64,000 nt of DNA, from positions 11,572,782 to 11,636,781 of the forward strand of contig CM053328.1 of assembly GCA_028583605.1 (NCBI GenBank), read 5' to 3'. Position 1 is the stretch's first letter. Each line of letters starts with the position of its first letter. Positions 1 through 11,260 of the stretch are shown here, in pieces. Origin of the DNA: Dastarcus helophoroides (taxonomy: Eukaryota; Arthropoda; Insecta; Coleoptera; Bothrideridae). The position numbers and the translations under genes are program-made. The notes beneath the pieces are model-generated. The model was not told where the DNA came from. It was given only the letters and a program-made list of their open reading frames with translations, and searched no databases.

Positions 1-2382
1 AGACAATTACTGTATCTTATATTTTCTGAAGAGTAAATTTGCTTCAATTTTTTTAATAAATATCGAGCTGTCCCTGGAAAAGTCCACTTCTCTTTGTAAA
101 CATTCCAAATTTCAATTTAAAATTATTTTTCTCAAGTTTACGTTTTTCTAAAGAACATACACTTAATTAAGATTTTTTCATAAAAAATTTCGACTTTAAA
201 GTCGAAATTTTCAAATTTCTAGAAATTGTCACCTTTTTGTTCCGAAATTGTCCTTAAAAAAATGCGACTTTAAATTGGAAAGTTATATGGTTTTGCGGAC
301 ATTTTTGATTTATAATTTATGCAAGGTATTACCTTGTTTTAGAAATTAAGATTTTTTTTGCGAAATTTGTAGTTTTCAAGAGATTTTTATTTTGAAATCG
401 TAATTGTGATACAAAATGTTTTTTTTTCAAACTTCGTGAATTAAATTTTGAAAATTTCTGCTATAAATGTTTACGTTTTCTTAAAATTTAGTCTCTTTTA
501 CCAAAAGTTTGGAGTTTAAAGTTAAAATTGCCAATTCTTTTCTTAAATTATCTTTAAATTGATGCTGGTTGCACAATAAATAGAATTTTTTTGCAAAATA
601 TCCTATTTTCAATTTTTACTTTTTTCCTGACATTTCAACTTATACTTACATATACACACACTTAAAAATTTTTAGGCTTTTCATTTCTTAAAGATATTTT
701 AATTTCAAAATTATTCGTTTAAAATTTTGTCTTTCTACAGTCAATACTTCTTTTGGAATCTTATGCTCTTTCGACATTTGGAATTTGAGTTAAAAAATAT
801 TTAATATCTTACGCCTTATTTTAAGTGTCCAGGCTTTTCAAGAAGTCGTGAACATGAGTCTGCGTTTCAATATTTTTCTCATTTTTGTACCATTTCTATC
901 GACTTTAAAATCGAAAAAATAAACTTTCAACTTTTTTTTCCCCATTTAAAAGATTTAACTATTTAATTCATTTTTATAAATTTCGCCGGTCGTGGTTTGC
1001 TAAATGCTAAAACACGACTTTTGCCATAAAATTGACTATGTCTCCCTTAGGTAATTGTCACTAAATCCAGTTGTAATGTAGCTTTTCGGATAAAGGAGAG
1101 CTTTCTCTAGATGATATTATTTGCTACATTTTCAAACAGCGATTAACTCCAAAATTCGTCATTGAAAAGCGACTGCCAGTCTGTGTCTGCGTGTACGTAT
1201 GTAGAGACCTGATTATATGCATTTGCACATGAAAATCCATTAACCCATTTTCAGCGATTAGTACATATTTCAAATAAATTTTAATGATGATGCATATTTT
1301 CGCCATATTTAGAATATTTTTCGATGGATACTTAATAACTGAAGTCTTACTAAGTGCTGGGTGGGACGTTTACTTTCTTTGGTTGATTGAAAATTTCTAT
1401 TCAATTAGATGGGTACCATTTTTCCTTCAAAATTCTGTTATTTTTTTGCAACATTTTTCTTTTATTTTCAAATTTCGAAATGATTATTAAAATTTGACTT
1501 CTTTCTGTTGAAATCTAAACTCTTTCAAATTTTGAATTTTTATATCAAAATATTCCAATCTTTTCAAAATTTCTATTTTTCAAAGTTAGACCTTTTCTGA
1601 AAATTTCCACTTTTTTAAAATCCGAATTCCTGCAAACTATCAAAATTTGCTATTTCCTCAAAATTTGGTGTATCTTTTGATAAAAATTTCAAAACTTTGA
1701 AACATTATTTTTTCAAATTCTGAATTTTTGTAAAAATCAAAAGCCTAACAATTTTAATTGAAAGTTATTTTTAAAATCCAATTTTCTGAAAATTTCAACT
1801 TCATTCTCAAAATATTAACATGTCATTGTGTGTCTTCCTTTGACTCAAGTGGTCACCAGAAAATAAATAAGCAACCAAAAAATTTAAAGTTTTTCTCAAA
1901 ATGTGCCCATTTTTTTTTCAAAATTTAAGTCTGATATATTTTTAATGTCTACCAAATTTCGTCTTTTTCCTTGAAATTTCTTTCTTAAAATTTAACTTTC
2001 CCTCAAAATTTTGTCTCCCAATTTGAAGGTTTTTTTTTAAAGTTCGTATTTTTCGAAACGTTATTTTTTTACATTCGATCTTTTCTGAAATAATCTACCT
2101 GCTACAATTAGAATTTTCAGACATTTTTACTGTTTGCTTAAAATTTGACTTCTTCTCGAAATTTTCATCTCTAACTCAAAATTCAGGATTTAATATTTTT
2201 GAAAAGGACGATTTTTTTTAAATTTGTATTTATTTTTCTCGAAAATTCTATTTTTTTTTGAAATTTTCATTTGCTTTTTAAAATTTGTTTTTGTAAAGTT
2301 AGATTTTTTCCTTGAAATTCGTTTTCTTCTTAAAATCTCGATATTATACTCAAAAATCAACTTTTGGAAATTTCGTCTTTTA
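1..2382. repeat. A+T-rich phrase-repeat DNA, no gene seen
   Basis: Almost all of this stretch is A+T with recurrent short phrases such as TTTTCAAAATTTCGACTT. From about 1490 the T-rich orientation of the phrase dominates. The block from about 1010 to 1480 is less repetitive, but its small open frames carry no recognisable domain and are rich in Phe, Ile and Lys, as chance frames in such DNA are. No promoter, RNA gene or mobile-element end was found. Confidence 0.6.
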
Positions 2383-3080
2383 TTTGGTGGAACAGACTGG
2401 TCCCTTGGTTTTCTTCAAAAATTGAAATGCAGAACTTGTCTCCTGAAACCAAGAAAAATTAAAAAACACAGCAAAGGTTGCTCTAACGCATTTCGACAGC
2501 CAAGCTATCATCTACAGAGAAAAACTGGTTTTAATCTAATTTTAGTAGTTACCTTAAGGTAGAGATTCCATTTTGTAGACTAGGAAGCCATAAGTTTGGT
2601 AGAACAGACTGGTCCTTGGTTTTCTCCAAAAATCGAAATACAGAACTTGTCCGCTGAAACCAAGAAAAATTAAAAAACACAACAAAGGTTGCTCTAACGC
2701 GTTTTGACAGCCAAGCTATCATCTTCAGAGAGAAACTGGTTTGAATCTAATTTTAGTAGTTACCTTAAAGTAGAGATTCCGTTTTGTAGACCAGTGGTCA
2801 TAAGTTTGGTGGAACGGAGTGGTTCTTGGTTTTCTTCAAAAATTGAAATACAAAACCTGTCCCCTGAAACCAAGCAGAATTAAAAAACCCAACAAAGGTT
2901 GCTCTAACGCGTTTCGACAGCCAAACTATCATCTTCAGAGAGAAACTTTTTCTCTGAAATTACTCTCTGTTGCTCTCTAAAGATGATAGTTTGGTTGTCG
3001 AAACGCGTTAGAGCAACCTTTGTTGTGTTTTTTAATTTTTCTCGGTTTCAGGGGACAAGTTCAGTATTTCAATTTTTGGA
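2383..3080. repeat. F-family cluster: three tandem half-units plus an inverted arm
   Basis: A unit starting TTTGGTGGAACRGACTGG begins at 2383, 2594 and 2804, giving a head-to-tail period of 210-211 bp. Each unit holds the F arm, with landmarks CCTGAAACCAAG, AACACAACAAAGGTTGCTCT and TCTAACGCGTTTCGACAG. The first two are followed by a ~65-bp linker containing TTTTAGTAGTTACCTTAA. The third unit is followed at 2974-3080 by the same arm inverted, so the right half is a palindrome of about 270 bp. No coding capacity is seen. Many other F copies lie in this window. Confidence 0.85.
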
Positions 3081-4176
3081 CTTTTATGTCAACATCATAT
3101 CAATTACGGTCCTAGAAATTTTAACTTTTTCTTCGAAGTTAATCTTTTTTCCTAAATTTCGATTGTTTTGCTCAAAGTTTATCATTTTCATAAACAATCA
3201 ACTTTGCATAATTTTTCAAAATTTAACTTTTTGTAGAAAATTTCTATTGTTTTCTAGAAGTTTCGTCCTTTAGCTCGAAATACGTATTTTTCGGGATTTT
3301 CGACTATTTTTAAAAAATTCGTTTTTTTCCAAATTTGGATTTTATTCCAAAATTTAGCTTCTTTTTAAAACTAACTTTCTTTGGAAAATTTCAAATTTTT
3401 TCTTAATATTCGACCGCCTTTCTCAAAATTTAACTTTTTTTGAAATTCCGTTATTCTAGATTTTTTTCTAAAAATTTAAATCATTTAGAATCTGAATTTC
3501 TAGAATGAGTTTCTAAAATCTCCACAAATTTCAACTTTTTTCTCGAACATCATATTTTCTTAAAATGGTGTTCTTTTCTCTTAAAATAGGTGTTTTCATT
3601 AAAATTAGGCTTTACTCTTAAAATTCTACTTTTTGAGCTTTTCATTCAAAAATCATCTTTTCTTGAGTTCTCGACAATTTTTCTTTAATAATTTAAAAAA
3701 AAACTCGAAATTAAAGTAAACGATTCAGAAGGATTCGAAGTATTATAAAATGTTATATTTTAACAAAAATACAAAATTTTTGAACATTCGAAATGAATAA
3801 GGAATCTCGAAATTTAAAAAATTGAAACTCCTAAAAAAGCGAAATTTTTAAAAAATAAAAACTTTCATAAAAAGATAGTAACGTCATAGAAGATTTAAAT
3901 TTTCAAATGAAAATAAAAATTTTCAAAAAAATCAATGTTTGAAATTGTTTAATTTTGAAATTCGCAATTTTGAAAGTCGCGGATTTTTTAAAAAAGTCAA
4001 CATTTTGAAGTCTCTTAGGTGGACAATAAAATACGAGATATTCAAAAAACGTTGAAATTACTCAAAAAAAGTCAACATTTTCAAAAAGTTAATCCATCCA
4101 GAAATTTATTAAAAGACTTTCAATCTAAACATGAATTTTTGGAAAAATGTCGAAACTTTAAGATGAACAAACCCAG
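3081..4176. repeat. A+T-rich phrase-repeat DNA with strand switch
   Basis: T-orientation phrases (TTTTTCAAAATTTAACTT and similar) run to about 3690. From about 3700 the A-orientation (GAAATTTTTAAAAAA, AAAAAGTCAACATTTTG) takes over. No gene, RNA or element boundary was recognised. Confidence 0.55.
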
Positions 4177-4322
4177 TTTGGTGGAATGGACTGGTCCTTG
4201 GTTATTTTCAAAAATTAAAATACAGAACTTGTCCCTTGAAACCAAAATAAGGTTAAAAAAACACAACAAATGTTGCTCTACCGCGTTTCGACAGCCAAGC
4301 TAACATCTTCAGAGAGATACTC
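4177..4322 (+). repeat. F-family single arm
   Basis: One complete F half-unit, from TTTGGTGGAATGGACTGG to the inner AGAGAGATACTC. It matches the arms at 2383-2949 with scattered substitutions and lacks the opposing arm, so it is a solo half-element. Confidence 0.8.
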
Positions 4323-4713
4323 ACAGATATCTGTTCCACATTTGAGATTAATTTGACGGTTTTCCATTCTAAATTTTAGGACAAAAGAGATTTAGGATTT
4401 AAATTTTACATTTCGAGATGGTAAAGTCAACAGTTTGAAAAAAAATGGAACCTTCAATAAAAGAAAAACAGCCAAGAGTCGAAACTTTTGGTAAAAGTTT
4501 TACATTTTAAAACTCTTACATCTTCATAAAAAAGGAAACGTCTCAGGAAAAGTTGGAATTTTCTAATAAACATTTAAACTATGCAATTGTTTTCTTCCCT
4601 TTTTGCTTTTTTTTGTTTTAAATTTTCCCCAAAAAGTCGAAAAATTGGACTCAAATATTTTGATTTATTCTATTCAAACTTCTCAAAAATTCGACTTTAA
4701 AGTTGAAGAGTTA
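4323..4713. other. A+T-rich spacer, no gene seen
   Basis: Between two F copies. Low-complexity A+T-rich sequence with short open frames of no recognisable family. Confidence 0.5.
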
Positions 4714-4872
4714 TTCAAATACAAAAGTTGTCCCCTAAAACCAAGAAAAAATAAAAAACACAACAACGGTTGCTCTAACGTGTTTCGACAGCCAAGCTAT
4801 CATCTTCAGAGAGATATCAATTTTTGTGTTTCAGTTTTCGAAGATATCCAAGGACCAGTCCATTCCACCAAA
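4714..4872. repeat. F-family element with shortened right arm
   Basis: A left arm (GTTGTCCCCTAAAACCAAG through the inner AGAGAGATA) is followed after a few bases by only the terminal part of the inverted arm, reading CCAAGGACCAGTCCATTCCA. It looks like a palindromic copy whose right arm lost its inner portion. Confidence 0.75.
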
Positions 4873-5095
4873 ATTATCGAAGAGTTATGCAAAAAAAATC
4901 GAATTTATAAACTTACAATTAGAAAAGCAGAAATTTCTGAAAAATTACTTTTTCCAAAAGTTTCACAATCAGTTTCAATTCCAAACTTATTTGTCGATCT
5001 TTTTTAGAACATTTTAAACTTTCTCTAAAATGTTGATAATTTGGGTAAAGGAAGGAATTTCGAAATTTCTAAAAACGTTTGCCAAATACTCAGTG
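4873..5095. other. A+T-rich spacer, no gene seen
   Basis: Low-complexity A-rich sequence without recognisable features. Confidence 0.5.
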
Positions 5096-5280
5096 GTATG
5101 TGGGTGGCAGTATTGTGCGGTGCATTAGGGCCTCCCGCGCAAGGGGCCCTCTTATAGCTTTTTCTCAGACCCAATTTGGAGTGCACACTGTTTAACAGCA
5201 ATTTTTAAATGCTGCATAGATGGTGGATTCGAAACCATGGGCGCAGTTAGGAGAGGACATGGAGCGGCTAGTTACTAAAA
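5096..5280. other. Unassigned higher-G+C island
   Basis: This stretch stands out from the A+T-rich surroundings, with a local inverted pair around GGGCCTCCCGCGC and GGGGCCCTC. The minus strand reads GGTTTCGAATCC near 5226-5237, which resembles a pol III B box, but I find no matching A box at normal spacing. It could be a diverged SINE, an element terminus or unique DNA. Confidence 0.3.
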
Positions 5281-6889
5281 AACTCGAAACTTAAAAGAAA
5301 TAATTTCACTTAAATCTTTGCATTTTAGAGAAAAAATTGTCAAAAGTAAGTTGAAAGAAAACATTTAGGAAAAAGAGGATAAATTGAAGATTAAAAAAAT
5401 CGAAATTTCCACGGAAAACTGGAATTTATTAAATAATTTTCTGGAAACTTTTAGCTTAAAGTCGAAATTGTATAAAAAGTGTAAAATTTAGGAGTTTAAA
5501 ATAACCGACGAGTATTGACATTTTCTGAAAAAAGGACCCCCAGTTATACAAAACGCTGAAATTTTAAAGTTGTTTAAAAAAAATGTGACAAATTAAAATA
5601 ATGTCGAAATAATGCAAAGTTAATTTTATCTAAAGAATAAATAAGAATTCTGATTTTAATTAAAATATGTTTAAAAACCGGAGAACTGGTAGTTGGTAAA
5701 AGCTCACACTGTTGCAAAAAAAGTCAAATATTTAAAATGAAAGTCTACATTTCGAAAGTAAGGTGGAATTTGAAAAATACGAATATCAAGTGTAATGTCG
5801 AATTTTGGCAGGGGAAATGCAAAACGTTTACGCTTGAAATGTCGTATTTTTTACCCAATTTTTGAAACTAAACTTGAAATTTCATGAAAAAACTAAAACT
5901 TAAAAAGAAGGGACTCAAAACTTTTTAACCATGGAAATTAAGTCAAAGATTGAAGCTAGAATTCAAAATTGAAGGCGTAACATAATCTTAAAAAGAAATT
6001 CGAAAGGTAAAAAGGTTAGCCTTTACAACATTTAAATTAAAAATTTCAAAAAAAAAGAAATTAAATTTTATAGAAATTTAAAATTTTGAACCTTTAAAAA
6101 TAAAACAAGAAAAATAAATATTTAAAGTGTTAACTTGGAACACTTGGAAAAAGATGAAGATGTTGATATTAAAAGATGGAATTTTGAAAAAGTATTGAGG
6201 AAGAATTTAAGACAAATTTTCATAAAAAGATAGATATTGAAAGTTTAAATTTAAACTTAAAAAATGTTCAATCTAAAGCCGACACTTTGTCTAAATCACC
6301 CTTTGTTCCTGAGACATTGCACTGTTTCATTTCTCGTTGAATACACTGCATATTAAAATTTTTAAGTTTGAAATGTCGACAAAAATATAGAAATTTTGAA
6401 ACTGAAGTTGAAGAAGAAATAGAATTTAAATATACCACGAAAAAAAAGCGATATTTTAAATTTTAATTGAAAATGTAGTTTAATAAAAAAATTGAAGATG
6501 TAAAGTGAGACTCACGAAAAACGTGAATTTTCATAACATTTTTAAAATAAATCAAAAATTTTCCTAAAGCGAAAATATCTGTCACACATGCTAATTATTT
6601 ATAACTTTGAACATATCTACATTTACATACATTTAGAGCTAAAAATCAGAATTATATAAGAATCTAATTTCGGTGTTCTAAAATTGGAAGAATCTATCGC
6701 GAAGTGCAATTAAATTCTGATAAGAACCATCGTTCACCTACATCAAAACAACATTAAATGTCAAGCCTGAATTGTTGATTTACTCGTGGGAAGATTCCAA
6801 TCCTCCTCAAAGACTAAGACGACTTTAAATTTTTTAATTACATGGTGAAATCTCTAAATATAGGGTAGCTTCTAAGTAACTAAACAAAA
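5281..6889. repeat. A+T-rich phrase-repeat DNA (A-orientation)
   Basis: Phrases such as GTCGAAATTTT, AAAAAGTCGAAATT and TTTAAAATTTCAAAAAA recur. From about 6560 the sequence becomes less repetitive. No gene or RNA was recognised. Confidence 0.55.
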
Positions 6890-7500
6890 GGTGAATAATT
6901 TAAAATTCGACGTCGTCGTCGTCGTGCCCAGTAAATATTCCGAAAGAAACATTAATTACATTTCTTTCATATGAGTTTCTTTCATATTTCCGGGTTTATA
7001 ATAAAAGCATCTCTAATTAGGTGGCGAATGGTGGGGATGGTTAGGGTGGAATTTTTCATTACGGCGCTGTACAGGTTGGGTCCTAGCTCTGTAAAAGCTC
7101 ATAAAGATTCTTCTTTCGAGCAACGAGTATTTTAAAATGTAGTTCCTGAAAAGCTCCTCTCTAGCTTTATTGATTTTATGTAACTAAGACATTCTTCCCT
7201 ACAAAATTTAAGTTTTAAAACTAAGCAAGCCTCCTTCCTAGCGAGCTGCCCGGGAAATGCAAAGAAAATTAAGGAGTGGGAGGCGAATCGAGGGCTGCGT
7301 TTTTCACTTTCATTAGTACAAATATTTAACTCGGGCGAAAATATTTACGTTATTTACATCATAGCGCTTCCGACATTTTCGTTGTCGAGCATTATTAAAA
7401 GAGCTTTCGCTTTTTAATAAAATATTAATGTCAACGTAAACGTAAACAACAATTCAATATCTAGCATTTCTCTTTTGTTCTTTTCCCTCATTAATGCTGC
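6890..7500. other. Unique non-coding island
   Basis: Complexity is normal and G+C higher than nearby, with a short CGT run (GACGTCGTCGTCGTCGTG around 6909-6926). There is a hairpin near 7391-7423 (TTATTAAAAG pairing with CTTTTTAATAA around TTTCG). No frame of useful length is open on either strand. The absence of repeat phrases makes it a candidate conserved non-coding or regulatory segment, but nothing in the sequence proves function. Confidence 0.35.
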
Positions 7501-7595
7501 ATTATTATGTTAAATTTGAATATTGAACACGGTAACTTGATTCTGTGAAGTCGAAATAAATAAAATCCGGCGCATCCACCACAACATCGACACAA

Positions 7596-7745
7596 TAAAA
7601 CTGTAAACACTGATTGACAGACAAAGCACGGCCTAAACCAGAGGGTTTAAAACAATGAAATTTTGCACATGTGTTTCGTTTATAACGTAGATAAGCTCTA
7701 ATACAGGGTTTTTGAAAACTCATCCCCCAAGGGTTTTAAATGGGA
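7596..7745 (+). repeat. Dispersed repeat relic, copy 1
   Basis: The series CACTGATTGACAGACAAAG, CGGCCTAAACC, GGGTTTAAAACAATGAAA and CACATGTGTTTCG aligns in order with CACTGACTAACAGACAACG, TAGCCTAAATTGG, GGAGGATGAAAGTTCA and CACAAGTGTTTTCAG at 37103-37225. This is therefore an old dispersed repeat, probably the decayed end of a transposable element. The family is not recognised with certainty. Confidence 0.55.
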
Positions 7746-8546
7746 GACGAAAATTTGTATAGAATTTCGTTATTTTCGAAGTTAGAAATATGAAAATTAA
7801 TTTTTAGGTTCCAAATTATAAATAAAAGATGTAGCAACTGTAACAGGATTTTTGTCAATTCATTCCCTTAGGGGGTAAAATCGACTTATGAACATAATAC
7901 AACGAATTCGAAAGCACATGAGCGGCAAAAGATATATCAAATAGTCAATAGACGAAATGTGAGGGTTTTAATCTCACTTAACAGTTTGTAAACAAAGTGT
8001 AACAAAGGTTTTAAGGTGGTTGGGAGGATACAAATTGGTAATTACTGTTTAGACACAATTAGTTTAGATAATTATAAATACCCCGTTAATAATTTTAAAC
8101 GCCTCATCAACCTGCAAAATACCACTAGGTAATGCGACAGCTTCCACACAATATTTATGCCAATAACGTCTTTCATTACAATGGGAGAAATATATTTTTT
8201 TAATAAAATCCATAAAAGATGACAACATGCAAATTATTATTAAGATACTTTGGCCTGAAGTGAACTGAAATGATCGTTCAGCGAATCACGGAAGAAATTT
8301 AACCTTAAATTGTGAACAGTGTGAAATATTTTGAAAAGATATATATGGAGTGTTATAGGTGGCTAACATTCGAGATATTTTTTGGCGATGATAAATTGTT
8401 ACATACAAACCTCTTGAATTCTATGAACCTAGGAAAAAACTGGTAATACCATCGGAAATTTTTTACCAAAATGCTTTCCTTGTAGACGCAACAGCTCCCA
8501 AATACGAAGGTAAATCAAATATGAATCGGAATCAGATTTTAAACAT
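7746..8546. other. Non-coding flank of the mariner relic
   Basis: Ordinary A+T-rich sequence without phrase repeats. The part from about 8250 may be the non-coding 3' portion of the mariner element that follows, but I could not define its inverted terminal repeat. No independent gene was seen. Confidence 0.4.
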
Positions 8547-9290
8547 TTATTGGTACAAGATAAATATATGAAAGTTGTAAACTATTTTTCTACATAATCT
8601 CCTGATTTTTGTTATGCATTTTTCCCAACAAATTGGGAGTTTTTTAATGCCACCATCATAAAAAGAATGGAGGCATGTTTGCAGCCAATTGCGTTTAACA
8701 GCAGCATCATCATGGAATCGCTCACCTCCTAGAGCTTCTTTCAGTGACCCAGACATATGATAATCGCAATGGTAATAAGTTCGGACCATAAGGGGAGTGT
8801 TTTAATGTTGCCCAACGCATTTTATTTTATTTTTTATATGTCAGATTGACTGAGTGAGAACGGGCATTGTCGTGAAGCAAAATCACATTTATGACCAAAA
8901 ATTCGTGCCTCTTACGCCGATATGCTTCATCCAGTAGCTGGCAGTAGTAGGCAGCATTAACCGTAGGCCGTTCATGCAGAAAATCGACGTGCACAACAGC
9001 GTTAATCTTTCCCGAAGTCACACTGGTCCATGGGGTTCATTTTCAACTTGAGTTCGTCCTTCCAAAAATTTGTTATGCCATTCATACACTTGAGTTTTCT
9101 TCAAACAAGTATCCCCAAACTGTGCTTTTAGTCTACAAAGAATTTTGGCGAGCTTTACACTTTCAAGGGCAATAAATTTAATAATAATGGGCTGCGCGAT
9201 GTGTGGATGAACCTCTTGCCCATTCATTAAATTTACAACTGACGAACGGCGAGAACTGAATTCGCTTGAGCGCAGGAAGTCACGTGACAT
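8547..9290 (-). pseudogene. Mariner-family transposase, deleted and frameshifted
   Basis: Read on the minus strand, this is a Tc1/mariner (mariner branch) transposase relic in three open pieces. The first piece (9290-9018) carries the N-terminal region ending near VYEWHNKFLEGRTQVE, the usual mariner HTH-region motif. The second piece (9021-8827) starts after a large internal deletion and contains NAAYYCQLLDE and the catalytic-region motif LLHDNARSH. The third piece (8789-8547) shows GSLKEALGGERF and SFYDGGIKKL, typical of the mariner C-terminus. The roughly 130 missing codons should include the first catalytic Asp. A frameshift separates pieces two and three, and HSPYGPNL has Asn where the family usually has Asp. 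It is certainly inactive. Its upstream end abuts the duplicated segment beginning at 9325. Confidence 0.9.
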
Positions 9291-9324
9291 ACATGTTTAA
9301 GAGTATGGGCACACTCTCGACGCC

Positions 9325-11260
9325 CTCATGGCGACATGATAGAAATTCCGGTTCATATTTGATTTATCCTCGTAGTTCATTATTGGTCTAAGGAAAATAA
9401 ACACTTGAGAATTTAGTCAGTATTTTCCAACTTTTTTTGTAAGTGACACAATTTATTACTAGGTAACAAAGGAGCGTCCATAAATCATGCGCATCAACCG
9501 CCTAAGAATATTTTGATGGCCAAAAAAAAACGTCCCCATAGAGAGAGATTTCTAAAAAATTTGATTTACGAAAATTTAAAACTTGGGAATTTTTAGAAAT
9601 CGAATTTTTAAAAACGTTCAATATTTGAGAAAACCCAAAAATAAAAAAAATTGAAATTTTAAATAAATCCTGAAAGTTGAAATTTTCAAAAAGTTGTCAT
9701 TTTAAAATATCTCTCTAAAAAATTGAAACTGAAAAATAATTAAATTTTGAAAAACGATTTTACGAAAACACTTTTAATATAAGATTAATATTTTCACATT
9801 TGTAGGACAAAATTTTTGAAATTAAACAATATTATTTTTGAAATAACTTGAAATTTCAAAAAAGTCAATTTTTAAATCAGTTTTCAAAAAAAGTCAAAAT
9901 GTTGGACAACATTTCAAATTTCCAAAAACAATTAGGATATTTACAAAGCCAACAATTTCGAAAAAAGTGTTAAAACTTTGAAAACGTCGACATTTTTGTA
10001 AAATGTGAGAATTTGATAAAAATGACTAAATTTCTAAAGCAAATCAACATTTTTAAAAAACGCAAAATTTCGAATAATTGTTTAAAATTTTAAAAATAGT
10101 CAAAGTTATCAAAAACTAAGATTTACAAAAATTGGAAAAATTTTCAGTTGAAATTTCTGATTTTCGCGATTCCCGAGAAGTCTAAAAAGTGAAGCAAATT
10201 CAACATTATCAGAAGTCAAAATTATAAAAAGTGGAAAGTTTTGAAAATGTCAAAATTTTGGATATTTAGACTTTTTGAAGAAGTCAAAATTTTTGATTAA
10301 CTTGTCATAAAAAATTAAAATTTTGAAAAATTCTGAATTTTTAGAAAGGTTGAAATTTTCAACGAAAACTTGGTATTTTGGGAAAAAAATTTCGACATTT
10401 TAGACAAACGTTCATATAAAAATTGCCAAAATGTCAGCAGAACTATTTAAAATTTCGCAAAATATCCAAAAAATTATAAAAAAACTGAAATTCCGAAGAA
10501 AATCAAGATTTTTCTCAAAACAATCATAAGATTGCATAAAAGTCAAAATTTTGAAAAGTCATGAAATTTTGAAAAAAAAATAGTCCAAACTTGCAAAAAG
10601 AGTTAAAATTTAAAAACGTAAAAAAATTTCAAATGAATAAACTTTCAGAAATTGACAATTTTAAAGTCGAAATTTAAGAAAAAGTTGGAATTTTAAAAAA
10701 AACGTCAAATTTTTATAAAAAGCAAAAATTTTCAAAAAGAAAATAAATTAAAAAAAAACCAAAATTTTGAAATGACATTTTCAAAAATTTTAATCACTTG
10801 AAAAAATAGCAAAATTTGCAAATCAAATAATAATAAAAAAAATCAAAATTTTTAAAAATAGTCATAATTTTCAAAAATAGTCGGAACTTCAAGGAGATTG
10901 AATAATCTTTAAAGTTTCAAAAAAAGCCGAAATTTTCGAAAGATATGAACATTTTTCTTATAAATTTCACCTTTTTTCCATTTTTTGATCTTGAAAATTT
11001 TAATCACTTTAAATATTTTGACTTTTTTATGGACATTTTTTTTGAATTTTTGAACTCTTTTTGAAAATGTATATTTTTTTGAAGATACTGACTTCTATTA
11101 AAAACTTTAATTTATATTTCAAAATATTGACTTTTTGAAAATAACGACTTTTTTTGAAAATATTAACATTTTAGAAAATCCATTATTTTCGCGATTTCCA
11201 CTTTTCTCGGAATTTCCACTTATGTTTGCAATCTCGACGTCAAAAATTTTGACTTTTTCT
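9325..11260. repeat. 1.94-kb tandem duplication, copy 1
   Basis: It begins CTCATGGCGACATGATAGAA, and the same start recurs at 11261. Shared landmarks in order include TGACACAATTTATTACT, TTTTGATGGCCAAAAAAAAA, ATAGAGAGAGATTT, TTTTAGACAAACGT and GTCCAAACTTGCAAAAAGAG. Its A-orientation phrases switch to T-orientation near 10960. Non-coding. Confidence 0.8.

Noticed and set aside
2224..2562. 112-codon open frame, plus strand
   Set aside because: Its first half is Phe/Ile/Leu from poly-T phrases, and its second half is translation of an F repeat that recurs non-coding elsewhere.
4603..5007. 134-codon open frame, plus strand
   Set aside because: It runs through an F element and low-complexity DNA, with no domain or codon bias. 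The F part appears in all frames at other copies.
5224..5237. tRNA gene or SINE promoter
   Set aside because: A B-box-like string alone, without an A box at proper spacing or a cloverleaf.
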